Position numbers and translations under genes: made by a program. Below, piece after piece: positions 9,870-23,200 of a stretch of 64,000 bases of DNA (its first letter is position 1; the number at the start of each line of letters is the position of its first letter). The notes beneath the pieces are model-generated. The model was not told the origin of the DNA. It searched no databases and saw only the letters and a list, made by a program, of their open reading frames with translations. This stretch comes from Notospermus geniculatus (Eukaryota; Nemertea; Pilidiophora; Heteronemertea; Lineidae). The stretch lies in contig NMRB01001581.1 in assembly GCA_002633025.1 (NCBI GenBank), positions 1-64,000 on the forward strand, given 5' to 3'.

Positions 9870-10567
9870 TGTAGGTTGTCAGGCATGCTGTTACATGTAG
9901 GTTCAATTGACAACAAGATAGCACCGTGGCCAGGAATCACCCGTGCCGTGTAAGCCAGCCAGTTGGTTGATTGGTCATCAGATCAGTCTACCCGCGCAAA
10001 GATTTTTGCGCCACGTGGGAAAAACTAGGCGATCGACTTGGGCGATCGCAGGCTACAGCATGACAGAACTATCACTGGAAAAAATGATGTATCAGTAGTT
10101 GAAATGGTCGTAGTAATTCTGAGCAAGAGATGGATTTTCATCTCTCTGGTATAGGCCCGTCATTTAGACTGTGTGTAGTAGGCCTACATGTAGGAGCCAG
10201 GCTGGTCTTAGTTGTCAGGCATGCTGTTACATGTAAGTTCAATTGACACCAAGATAAGCTAGACAAACTGGTTGGTTGGCGACTGACCAGTCGACCCGAG
10301 CAAAGTTGCCTTTTCTATCGATATGGCTTGTGCCCGCGGGTAAACAATAGGTGATCATGATTGATAGATTTATTACTGGAAAAGATGATGTAGGTGAATT
10401 GGTCAATCGCACGTCAGTCGACCTGCGCAAAGAAGTCTTTCCTATCGATGTATCTTACGCGCGGGAAAACCATAGGCGAAAGCGGGCTGTAGACCCATCA
10501 CTAGAAAGATGGTGAAGAGTAATTCTGAGAAGAGAGAGCGTTTCATAATTCTCTGGTATAATATGGA
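9870..10567 (+). repeat. Diverged direct repeats, three partial copies
   Basis: The segment TTGTCAGGCATGCTGTTACA near 9880 recurs near 10212 and continues into a shared tail (TTCAATTGACA, then AAGATA). A second motif (AGTCGACC-x-GCGCAAAG with a ...GCGGGAAAA tail) recurs near 9990, 10290 and 10420. The TCTCTGGTATA motif closes units near 10146 and 10550. This looks like a degenerate tandem array with units of about 200-300 bp. Confidence 0.65.
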
Positions 10568-12695
10568 TAATCCTGAGGAAAAGCTCTTTGATTTTTAGTG
10601 CAACTCCCAGTGTTTCAGGCAGTATTCCAGTCAGTCCCATTTTCAATAAAAGGAATTAGCTTGTGAGTGCTATCATACGGTCATCGTTGATACAGGGTAA
10701 CACTAATGTTCCCGGTGATCTAACGACAACTCCCTTGGGAAACATCAACCTAATTAATCAGAATCTAATTGGGTCCATCCCAACAAATCAAGAACAAATA
10801 GAATCACCTTATATTTACATCAACATGATGGCTAATGATAGTTTAGGGACTGGCCGGACTGCCTGAGGAACATTTAGGCTGCTGGGACTCATTATTACTC
10901 ATCCCTGGTTACTTAAGAAGAATTGACACATTTCAGTGGCGAGCATGAGGAGATAACATTGTCCTTCTCTATAAATGAGTGGATATGAGAGGCAATCCAG
11001 TAAACAAGTTTTTCAGGTCCATTTCATAAACACAATGTGAACTCGGAATTTAAAAAGAACCTGGTTTAAACATAAAAATAACGCAATATGTATTTAAATC
11101 GGTCAAAATGACTTTAAAAAATATCATTTTCTCAGTCTAATGCTGACCTGCTGTATATTTCAGGCATTTCTGTGGATCATACTGGAAAACAGTTGGAAAA
11201 AAACCCAGACACTATAAATGAAATTCTCCTGGCCCCTTCGGTGGTGAACGTCTCAATTCTCATGATTCTCGAAGCTTTCAGATTCCTCCGATCTTATTGC
11301 TCTCCGTCCTAACTGGCAATGGAAATGGTATGGATGTCATTCTGGCATTTTGGGGATGTTATCTTTCGAACGCCTTGCATGTCATGCTTCCGCTACGAAC
11401 ATCTTATAATGGCGGATATTGGACATTTGTTGGAAGAGCATTTAATCAGGAGGTAGCTGGTCACCTTTGGTTTGTCATCATTGCATGTGCCTTGGTGTAC
11501 ACTCTTCTGCCGAATTTGTACGCTTGCTTCAATTTTGCTTGGGTTGAAATCAACTTAATTGGCCAGAGTTCAAGTTGAGAAGTTCCGCGTTTGATAATCT
11601 TCACAGGGCAATTACCCCCTTTATGTCCCTAGTGTAAATAACATATATATAAAGATAAAAAGGGCATGGGGATATGTGGCACAATTAGCAATCAGTGGGG
11701 ATATATCTCTTTCAAAGAATACAAGAGTATCTCTGCTTGCTGGTCACCAGCCACTGTGATCCATAGTCTTTATGCCCATTTGTCTCAAAAACGTTCTCTG
11801 ATTTGAAGGCTCCATTCGGTTTTCGTAGACTTGAGTGTAATCTAAGTAGCTATTCCCAAGGGAATTTTTCAAAAAATGACATCATCTATGAGCAGGTTTT
11901 GACAGGTGAAAATCAGGAACTGGAATCGTGGGCTGCATTGTTTTGCCTAGGTCCTGAATTTGCTGAAGTCTCCTGCAGCAGTGGTAGTGAATTCTTCTAG
12001 AAGTCCTTTCAGATCACTGGATCCAAGACAATTGGCAATCCATGGCCAACACTGCAGTCTGATTAATTTGATTTTTGTGTCCCATGATAAAAAAACTGCC
12101 GAAGGAGCTTTCCTCAAATTGATCACCCTTGCTTCACCATGGCTCTTTGGGCTTGCTAGTGTCTTCGAACATATTTATGTAAATAAGACCAGCCTTATTG
12201 CCTTTTAATGTGTCCTCTGTGGCTTCTGTGTATCATTAGTTTACCCTCCACTTGACATAGCTGAGGAAGACGACTATATATTTCAAAATTTTGGTTCAGT
12301 GCATTCCCCAAAACGTAAACCATTTCATGGAAAGACCCGGGGTGTTCTCGAAGTGTCTGAGATTGCAACCTTGTCAAAGCTTTGGCCCTGTGTGTGTGTG
12401 TGTTCTGGTAAGGCGTTGTTCATGGCATTCGGAGGGTTTTTGGAACTTGGTAAAATAATTCATTCGTTTGGCATGTTTGATACCATTTGCAAGGTATGAC
12501 TTTGACACGAGGGCGGATTCTGATCTTAGCATTGACAAAAGCCAGAAGTGAGGAACCAAGGTTTGGAACTATCCAATGAGTTGGATCACCTATATCAAAC
12601 GCCAATTCCACTAAGAAACGCTGACTATTTGATCATATCAGAGGAATATACCCTGTTTCGTCATAATATGCCTTTGAAAGGAGAGTTTTTTTCAG
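10568..12695. other. Non-coding stretch
   Basis: No gene could be supported. A frame at 11297-11578 and another at 10663-10866 are open, but they have no splice context, recognisable domain or protein-like composition. A short GT microsatellite is near 12390. Confidence 0.4.
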
Positions 12696-12935
12696 CTGCA
12701 CCTGAAACACTATTCTTCAGGACGAAATGCGGTAGTATTATACTATTATGGACCACATCCAATCCGACCTGTACTCGGCGATTTCCAACCTGTCCACGGA
12801 ATCCAAGACTGCCATTTGGCCAACCTCTACTCATTTATCACTTGTGTTAATTTAATTACCGGGCATGTTGAATTAAGTGGCGGTTGTTGTGTAACACCAA
12901 CAAAAGCTAACAAGTTTAACTGGTTGGCATCAAAG
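12696..12935 (+). CDS. Orphan exon candidate, 80 codons
   Basis: A strong acceptor (seven T then CAG) ends at 12695 and a donor-like AAG/GTGAGA begins at 12936. Between them the frame is open for exactly 80 codons, phase 0 to phase 0, and reads LHLKHYSSGRNAVVLYYYGP at its start and ANKFNWLASK at its end, with several cysteines in the second half. I do not recognise a family. There is no ATG, so it would have to be an internal exon; no partner exon was identified. A chance coincidence in 64 kb is quite possible. Confidence 0.25.
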
Positions 12936-15900
12936 GTGAGAGATGAAGTCTTTCATCTCTGACTCAACCATAGCAAGGTTGCAGACTTCACTCTGGAGTT
13001 TTCACGAATTTAGTGCGGAGGAGCATTAGCATTTCATCTTCCTGCTGTTGAGGATAGAATTTGAATACTTTTCCTGTTGCATCCTTCAGTGTTTTGCTGT
13101 ATATTACATGTATTAGGATTTTTCGGAAGATGTCCCAGAAATTATGTCCATTTGATCTTAAAAAATCTTCAGGATAGATTGATCTGCTGGTGGCAGAGGA
13201 GACACTACCTAGTGATAGCCTTCTGCACAGCTTGGATCACACACACCCGAAGGAACCATCTGCTGACACAACTTTTAGGACGTTGCGTGACAGTTGTTCA
13301 GTTTTGATTGCGGTCTTAGTGTAAAGGTGGGACATTTTGAACCTGCTATGAGACAACATACTGATAAAACAATGTAAGTACTGGCATTCTTTTCAACTTT
13401 TTCTACTGTTGTTGATATCAGACCAAGGCATAAACATTTGATTTGATTTTAATTCATGGAAAATGGTAAATTAAAAATTCTAACAAATAATTTTACGTTT
13501 CCAAACGCACTGTTATCTTCAGTCTGAATTTTAAATAATTCTGTAACGTTCAAGTCAATTGAAAACACGTTCTCATAAAATATATTTTATACCTAGAAAT
13601 CTGTCTGAAGTGTTGAAATATCCCTCTCTACATCGATATACTAGTACAATGTAGTTACCGGTACCACTGTTGGCGGCAATTTAGGCTGAGAAATTTACTG
13701 CTTGAAAAGTAACCACTCTTCTGATCTTATTGGCCGCTGCCGATAACTAATAAGAACTAATTCCAGTGTACATGTTGGACTACCATTGTACGGTTCGAAT
13801 ATTGGAAATATCATAAATTTTCTTATCATTATTGACTATTGAATCAAATTAATCCTAGAAACACCATAGAAAGTGCATTGCACAATTGTAATTATTATTG
13901 TACAAATGACATCATTAAACTCATTAAATCAACCGCGTCAAAGGGCAGCACACAATGGTTTTCTTGCAAGATGAAAGCATCTGCTGCTACTTGGAGATGG
14001 TCATTTTTCAAATCTTGGTGTAGGGGTCAACAATGTTTGAGACTTCACAGAAAGCTATTTTTTCTCTACGCCAGCTTGACATTGGAACCCAGTTTTTCAT
14101 TTCACATGTTTCAGGTGGCCGATTCAGATATTGCCAATAGCCATGTGAGGCTTGACGGTTTTGGCCTCTGTGCCAATGTTTTATAGGGTTGTTGTATCGC
14201 TTACCATTCAATTCTTAGCCATTCCAGACAGTTCCAATTGCAGAGAATCATACTGTAAAGTGATGAATTGTCGCCATATTTTGGTACAGATCTTCGTGGC
14301 ATTTTCAGATGAACATCTCAAATGAATTGTTTTAAAGCATTCATTAAACTAGAATCTTGATTGGTGTTGCGAGATGTCATTGTTCACTGATCCCTTTATC
14401 TTGCTGCTGACAGTGAGTTTGAGATAATTGAATTGAATGCTTCATAAACATGTTACGCGAGGTTGACCAAGGATGGTGATATTACCCCGGATATTACCAG
14501 GATATAAGACAGGGATTGCTACTCGTTGGAGGTCACAGTTGCCTTGTTGAAATCGTTGTCGTTCTGTCTTGCCTTCAATGGCCTATTCAGGGGAAAAGTA
14601 GCTCACATTTCCGAAATTTTTGCCATCTGTTTGAAGCTCAGTGATACTAAGTTTTGATTCATTGGTTTTGAAGCTACCGTGAGTCTTTCTTGGTCCAACA
14701 AATGTTCCAGGTGGTCCCTGCCTTTCACAATATCTGTAGCTATACCAAATGGTAGTCTCTCCGATATTCTTTAAAACGTAGGATGGTGGTCACCTAGGCC
14801 TTCAGTGTCTTCCTCACAAGCTTCAGATACTCAGCTGGGCAGTCAAGTGTGGAATGGTAACAGATATGACACCAACTCCTGTCATGGAATCTCATTCAAT
14901 TTCTAGCCTCGTTGGATGTCAGCGCCATTGTGCGGTCTCATGTAATTATGACCGATGATGACTTCAGTTGGCGGCGTGCATGTCATCGAGCAGCTTCATT
15001 TTTGTGGACATATGGTCACTTTTGCTGTTTGTGAAAAAAAATTTGATTACCGGTCAAATGATACGCAGGTGTGGTGGTAAGGATTCAGTGGGGGCCTGGT
15101 TTACAAGGTGAAATCATCACATGTGGAGCTTAAAATGCCAGTATGTCTTTGATATTCATAATCATAGCCAAATTTCAATCATTTGAGCACCATGTTGAAT
15201 AGATATGTGACCTGCCCTAAGGAAGGTGAATACGTTGACCTGACCTGCCTTTCCTGGGGTGAGTGAGCTTGTTTGCATGCAACCACATCTGTCTTGTGAG
15301 TTGGACCATGACTCCTTCCCCAATGGAAGTTCCTTCACATATGGTCCATTCTACTCCCAATTAAGTTTTCAGTATCTGGTGTGGAAGCTAGGATATCCAA
15401 ACACATGAAATTAAATTCTTTTTTTACTGCGTTACCTAGCCCGGACCGGAAAGGAGGCCTTTGAAAGCATCTTGCCAATTCCACCAAATAATATTTACAG
15501 ATTGAATGGTATATGATGATTTTTAATGAGAATTTCGGCCAATATGATTTATGCACTTCGTTATTTTTACCATCACCACCACCAGCACCACTTGAGGAGC
15601 AGAAGGTGACCTGTGACATACGGTCGCCTGATTATCCAGCCCAATTACCTTGATTATGAGGGAAGGATTTGTTGAAAGTTTGACAAGACTGAATGAGAAC
15701 TTTCGGTCACACTTAGGTGATTTTCGTGGCATATTGGTCGTTTTATTCCAGACTAATTGGAGCATCCTGTGTTTTGGCCTTTGTAAAATGTTGGCAAAGG
15801 TTGTTTGGGGAATATTTATCATTCAGCGGGAGTGACACGGAACTTTTACGTATCAGTGTTGAAATACTCGTGTCACTCTGACAAAGACGTTTCAAATTTC

Positions 15901-16108
15901 TTCACTTCGTTCATCTTTCCAGAGTGAAAACTGAACTTTCCTAATTAACTTTTGGGGAAGATAATTAAGACACTGTGTAGCTTGAAATAAAAGAGTTCAA
16001 ACCAAATTTTATTTTCAATTTGCTAAGGGCCATTTAAGACTCCTATCAGCTGTAGATTTATCTAAGGAAACTTGAATGGTAATTTCCTCCAATGATGCAG
16101 TATACTCT
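12936..16108. other. Non-coding stretch
   Basis: No supported gene or RNA. A 115-codon frame at 13839-14186 has random-looking composition and no splice or promoter context. The sequence looks like ordinary intergenic or intronic DNA. Confidence 0.4.
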
Positions 16109-17253
16109 TGTTAGCTGATCCATCATTGTTGATCTACCGCTTGGGACGAAAACCCAGCTGTGACAGAAACCCCCCTTAGATAACACACACACACTAATTG
16201 TGAGAATTTCCAAGGTCGTCCATATCCTTCATTCAGCAGAGGAAGACTAGATGGATGGCATTGTTTTACAATTCGCAATTGCCATTTTACGATTCCTTGT
16301 CACCTTTATGTCTTCATGAAATGACTCCCGTGGGCTGCCATGTGATCAGCTTCTTTTAGCTGATAATAGGATGATGATGAGTCTCTGTTAACGTTGCCAC
16401 TGAAAAAACTCCCAATTAGAAGATATAAATGTTGTTTTCCCTCTGGCTTCTAAAGCTGCATGTTAAGGAAAGCACTCTACAAATTGTGATCAGCGGTATT
16501 CCCTGCCTTTAAACCCTCAAACTGTGTCAAAGACATTTATGATTTTGAATTCTGGCCGGTTTCGTAGGCAGAACAAACTGTAATTCCTTCCCTGTTTAGT
16601 GCTTGAGATCGGTGGCAACTAAACTAAAGCCTGGGAAACTTTATCACTAATTGGCCGAACTTGTTTCGCGAGAACAATTGTTAGCTGATCCATCATTGTT
16701 GATCTACCGCTTGGGACGAAAACCCAGCTGTGACAGAAACCCCCCTTAGATAACACACACACACACTAATTGTGAGAATTTCCAAGGTCGTCCATATCCT
16801 TCATTCAGCAGAGAAAGACTAGATGGATGGCATTGTTTTACAATTCGCAATTGCCATTTTACGATTCCTTGTCACCTTTATGTCTTCATGAAATGACTCC
16901 CATGGGCTGCCATGTGATCAGCTTCTTTTAGCTGATAATAGGATGATGATGAGTCTCTGTTAACGTTGCCAATGAAAAAACTCCCAATTAGAAGATATAA
17001 ATGTTGTTTTCCCTCTGGCTTCTAACGCTGCATGTTGAAGGAAAGCACTCTACAAATTGTGATCAGCGGTATTCCCTGCGTTTAAACCCCCAAACTGTGT
17101 CAAAGACATTTATGATTTTGAATTCTGGCCGGTTTTGTAGGCAGAACAAATTGTAGGCTAAGTCCTTCCCTGTTTAGTGCTTGAGATCGGTGGCAACTAA
17201 ACTAAAGCCTGGGAAACTTATCACTAATTGGCCGAACTTGTTTCGCGAGAACA
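16109..17253 (+). repeat. Tandem direct duplication, about 570-bp unit, two copies
   Basis: Copy 1 is about 16109-16677 and copy 2 about 16678-17253. Both start GTTAGCTGATCCATCATTGT and end TTGTTTCGCGAGAACA. They differ by a few substitutions, one CA step in a short (CA)n tract near 16186 and 16751, and small indels. No gap character separates them, so this may be a genuine recent tandem duplication. No coding content. Confidence 0.9.
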
Positions 17254-20200
17254 TGAGAAAAGCTCCGGTCTTTTCCGCCAACGTGGACAACAATTGATCA
17301 TGACCGGAGGAGGTGTTCGTCGAAGTGAGAGGGAAAGTTTTTCTTTTGGTCACTGATCCCTGCAGCACCTTTGTGAAAAACTGGAGCAGAACCAATGCCC
17401 ATTGTGAAATAAAAAACAAATTATTGAGGATGAATTAACCAGACAATAGTTGGGCACTCATGATTGGGGGTTCTGCTGATACCCGAACTAATTTGCGTAT
17501 CACTACCAGACAACATGTTGTTTCATGTTTTTGCCTAAGGCGGCCCCTCCCCAAATATTTAAACATGACTTAAAGTGATCATATCAGCCAATGAGATATC
17601 ACTTTTGCTTATTTCTCGTCGCTTGAATATTAAAATGAAAGAAAATTGTATTTGTTATTATCTTTTGGACAATGCCTGTCCTTTCAAAATGATCACTGAT
17701 CAATGCAATAACAATTATTAATAAGTTCACAGGTCACCGGGGACTTTGAGCAGCTCGTTTTGGGGCGGCCAGGGGCATCGATGAAACCTATTCCTTTCTT
17801 CGATGTCGGTTTAAATTTTAGGTCCATATCTGCGCCACTTCACAAACTGACAGTATATGCAGTGAGAAAGTGAACAAGTCAACAGGTTGGGATTTTATTT
17901 TTTTTAAAGTATCTTGTGACTTGTGTGGCTATGGATGACGGATTTCTCGCTGGTATGTGGAATACTGCCACAGTCGTAAACAGGTAACATATTATTTATT
18001 AATGACATGACATCAATTAGTTTACATTATTTATTAACCACCACTTGTATAAATCTATTTATCTCATTACCTTGAATAATTTGACACATATATGAGTCAA
18101 CATGGGGTTTGACATACGGCGTTTTTCTTTACCATCCTTTTATTTTTTCTGTATATTGCTGCCCAGTTTTTAGTGATTGTTAATTGTGGTGGTTGTCCAA
18201 CATGAAACAGTTGGAAATATGGATGGAGAAGATTTTTTAATGAATCCATGGATCATATAGCCCCTTTTAATTCCACTCCTACACGACTGTATTTAATCCG
18301 CCCTGTTTCGCCGCGATTGACCAGTAAATGACGTGTATGACGTAGGTACATGTACATGTGTAACTACAGCTGGGCTTCAAGCAGCTAATCTCTCCGTGCT
18401 GAATTGTTGTGCGTGCTGAGTGAATATATACACGTATTTCAAAAGAGATGAAGGAGCGACCATGAAAAAAGTTGAATAACACACTTCTTTTTAATAACTT
18501 CTAAAAAGTTACTTAGTTGAAGAGAAATTTTCAGTAAGATGTTATCTACTCATGCTAAGTAATGGAACAGTAAAGAACTAAAAGCCGCAACTCCTGCTGT
18601 TTGCATGTCTTTGCCGACAGGGACTAAATAATGACTCCCAGCCTCTGGAAGCAAATCATTGCATGTCAAAAGGGACCAATACCGCAATGGTGGTCCTCGT
18701 AACGGCCACGTTGAAAGGTACGTTCCGTCACAGGAAGCTGGCGCAGGAAGTCTTGAGAGTCTCAACACACCATATGGAAAGCCTCGCTGCTTCCACAGCG
18801 ATCATACAACGATCGCACAATGTATTGTTTTTATACGCTACATATTGCATGACAAACAATAGATTGTGGTTACCATGTGCTAGCTATGGGAACAGGATCA
18901 TTGCATTCATGTCATTCATGTACCATGTATACGCAATCATCCTGACTTCTGTCATTGAATTTTTTCTCCTGGATGACCTAGCGGAAGTATTGAAATCCGT
19001 TTAATTGTGCACAGAAAAAAATGTTTCCAACAACTCCTTAATCAAAGGTTTGATGCTTTGGTCATGGTCGGTAATCACGGGTAATCATTGATACTCAATT
19101 AAAAGAACAAAAGCAATGTCATCTTTTTTTGCCGAATCATTGACGGCCACGTCGAAAGGTCTGTTTTGAAAATGCAGCGTAACAGTGAGTAGCATTCTGA
19201 GGACCACGTGTTAGTGTAAAGTCAGATTTTCTGAAAATTAGTGGAGGCAGACTGAGAGTCCAAAAAAATGCACCTTCATCCTGCACATTTGTGGTGTCGC
19301 TGTTATTAAAGGAGATCAAAATTGTACAGAGTAAAGTTGATATTCACTGAAAATAAACAGAAGTGCAGGTGGACTCAAGAATGCGATTAGTGGGTAGTCT
19401 AGTTGTTTCCTGAGGGAAGTGGACATAAAAAATTTATACCTCCTTTAAAATCCAGACGATATCAATTTAACTATTAGGCTAAGCCATCTGTCTTTCTAAA
19501 ATGACCACAGATTTGGTCAGCACCAAAGCAGTAAAATTGCACTTGATAACCCCTCCTGTCTCCCTAGGGCACTCCAATGCTTCCTCTTTTCATGTTGCAG
19601 TGCCAGACTGGTGGCGGCCCGGGGTCGGTTCTAGAAATTATTCTCATCCCCTAATCATTACTTTCAACTCGACTCATTCATTTCGCCCCAACTTGGCCCC
19701 AAGCAGCTGCTTGCTTACACATCAAGATCCATGTTTTTCCACATGAAATTTTGGCCAGCCTCTACTGAGATGAACTTACAGGAAGTTTTAAGAGAATTGT
19801 GTCAACCTCAGCAAGACACTGGGCTAATGAACCATCCCTGTCCCTTGCCTGTTGAGATCCACGGCTCTTAAAACTTGTTGCATTGGACACAATATGGCTG
19901 CAATATTGCAGATTAATCGTAATTGGCCGAGTTGACAATTTAATTCAACACAGTCTGTTGGGTAGCCAAATCTTTAGACAAATTCACATGTAAAGTTCAT
20001 TGGGATGAGAAGTTCATCTTCTATGAATTTCGGTTCAAATATCAGTTTTAAATGTGTGCTGATAGGTTATGGGTTCAATCAGAACATGCAAGCTTCATAT
20101 CATAGAAAATACCTGCAGCGAGTTATTGTGCATAAGCCCCTTTGTCGTTGAATATCCAAACAACAACAAATATCTGACAGTCCTTGTATTGGAAGCAGGG

Positions 20201-23200
20201 ATTCCCTTTCAGTTTAATTTAATTTGCAGTCGTCATCCTTGATATGATTTCTGACCAAAAATTAACCTCAAATAAGATATGAAGAGTGATACTCGCAAAA
20301 ACGTCAGCGATGCATTCTTTTGAACTGTCATGACTGTTGGTGTTACATGTAGATGTGTCATTGGCAAAATGAATGTTGTTTCCTCAAATATAAAAAAGAT
20401 TCTTCATCGACTCTAAATTAGGAATAACTACTTGCTCCTACCCATTTACCCCAATGAGACCACATTTTAAGCTGGCAGACCCTATACGCCCTCCGCAGGG
20501 ATTGTTGGACGATTTCTTGAATTACCATCGAAGACACCCACAGATACACCTTGCTGTGCTGGTGTCTCACTCCCGGTTGGATTGGGCTGAACTAGTTATT
20601 ATGCTTTGACCGCAGTGTCTGAAATTGTATCCAATACTTAGAAACTAGTTTCACCAAATATTTGTAGGTTCTTAAGGATCATTAATTAAAAGTACCAAAC
20701 TATGGTATCGCGATGACACATACTGACATCTACCTTTGACACTGTCCGTGGACAAAGACTCAGGCGGGTGTTTTTGGCCAGCATGAAATTGAAGTAGAAT
20801 GTTTTAGGCAGAGAATAGCAATTATTCCTACCTCTTGCCACTGAACAGGTTGCCACGCGACCAAACTTTGATTCCGAGAATGGAAGTTTTCATGTATTAG
20901 CTATACTTCCCATTCATCAATTGGATCTTGAGGATCACAGTTGAACTGCCTCATCGTTTTGAGTGGAGTTATGATGGGAAGGTACATGTAAGTACAAGAT
21001 TTGACCATTCTTACTTGTTGCAAAATTACTTAAGTGTTATTATCGAGTTTTTGATGATTTCTATTTCGACGAAATCAATGATTTCATATAGCCCTGTACT
21101 CCCTGAAAAACTTACATGTAAGTCATCTTTCCTGCCTGCTCTTAACTTCAGATCTTTGGCTGACAACAATATTTTATTGCGTACCATCAAAAATAAATAA
21201 AGACCATGTTATTTATTTTTGGTCCGATGTATTGCACGTTGTCAGTTCGAGAGTTGCTTCTTGTGTTGCTTCCAATATCTTCAATGTCTGTGTGTACCCG
21301 AATAAATTCTGCAGATGATGTTAACCTAGCTGATTGCTCGCAACAACGTAGATCCCTATGACATGTTCATGTATGATGTTGTTTGTAACTCTTATTTGTG
21401 TCGCCATTTTTTTCCAGTTGCTTTCTTTCTGAAAGATATGTTTCTTTCAGCGTTTTGATTTCAGGACTGCGTAATGCGAAATGCAGTCCTGTGTCTTAAA
21501 TTGGACAGGGAACGCTTATTCCTTTCGATTCTGTAATGTACATGTATTCTTTGGGGTTTGATAACTTCTGAGTTGTCACAACTTCATCTCAGAACTTACA
21601 AAAGGCGTCATAATTCCCTATTATAACAGAGAGATTATCACCTAATTAGCTATCACCAAAAGTCTCTGTATTGATATCAATCCCAGCATCATTCTCATCT
21701 GTATCACAAACACAACGGGTGGTTTGTTCACTCCAATGTGTCCATTAGCGATCTCTGAACTGACTAAACATAAACCTTACAATATTTTGTCGTGGCGTCA
21801 GGAAGTTCCTTGGCTGAAACCATTGATGGTTTTCGCACCCTGAGATCCATCCAACAATATAATCAGCTTCTTACTTCCAGCATGTGGCATCGTCATCCAT
21901 TGTAGCAGTAACTTCGGAGTTCAAACAAAAATCATCTTTCCATGTTCAGGTTTATTCCAGGAAGGGCAAGCCAAATTTGTTTTGCTGTGCATTTCATCTT
22001 TACTTCAGAATGTTTCATTTCCTAATTTATACTCCTAAAATGGCTGAGAATTCGTAGTCGCAATCTCAATCAGTCGAACATAATTATACAAAAGGACATT
22101 TTTTCGCAACCCAAGCCTCTGCCACTTTCTTAAGTATTATTTATCACAATCGTGTTACAGATCTCTGAGGTTCATCAACTACACTTTCTTGATTTCACAA
22201 GAAGGATTCAATCCACGAATATTGACATCAAGCGTTGTTATTATCGTCTCGGGAGCTCCAAAATGCAGTAAAAATTGTTGGTTTCGCCTTATTCTTCCGT
22301 TGGTTTCCTTGCAAGTGTCACATCTTTCTTCTTCTCACACCTTGCTGTCATGGCTGTTCACTTGAGTTGACCACAAAGACAAAAGCTTATAGAACAATGT
22401 CCCTGGACTGCTGTGGCTCAACATAATAGTGTTTCTTCTCTCATAATTCCCCATCTCTATAGTCTTTATCTCATTTATGAAGGCAAACTGTGACATTGAC
22501 CAAAAGTTAATCCAAGTTTTTAGTCTTGCTGTTTCATATTCATCTCTATTAATCATATTTCATATGACATTGTGTTCTCTTTTCTTCTTATTGCCGCTGT
22601 GCACGTGGACCAGCATGCTTTATGGCTTGGCCAAGGTTTTTGCTTACACATGTACAGTTCCTTCCTGAACAAGATGAAGAGAAATGGAGACTGTGGAGTC
22701 ACAGGTTATGCAGAGGTATTAAGTGAGTGGGAAACCCATGATTTTAATGGCAAGAGTGTCTTTACATTTAAAAAATGAATACAATCTACTTTTTACAAGC
22801 GAGCTGCCATACTGTAAGTTTTTAGTTATACACATGTATGTAATAGGGCACATGCATATGCAATTTCATGATATGGCCACAAATAAATTCCTTTCTTGCC
22901 CATCACACAACAAAACTGAAAAATCTGATTTTGTTTGGAATTCTTAGGAAATGATATAAACTTTTCACACCTTCGCCAGATTCGTCTGATAAAGCAAACA
23001 TGCAGACGTGAATGATATTAAATCAGTATCAGGATGAGACAGGACAATGGCGATGTGATATTAGAGTAAGTGTAACTAACCTCAAACGGACATAAAGTCA
23101 ACGAGCAACTTATTAAACTGCAATCAAATGAGTTATTCATTGTGTTCATATTGTATCTTCCATATGGCGGTCTAGTGCTGCCGTATATGTTTATAAACAT

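Noticed and set aside
10663-10866. Leucine-rich-repeat-like peptide (NLIGSIPTNQ)
   Set aside because: One loose match to an LRR consensus, with no second repeat in register and no splice context.
18663-19004. 113-codon plus-strand frame with hydrophobic segments
   Set aside because: Several frames on both strands are open in the same place, and no motif or splice site supports any of them.
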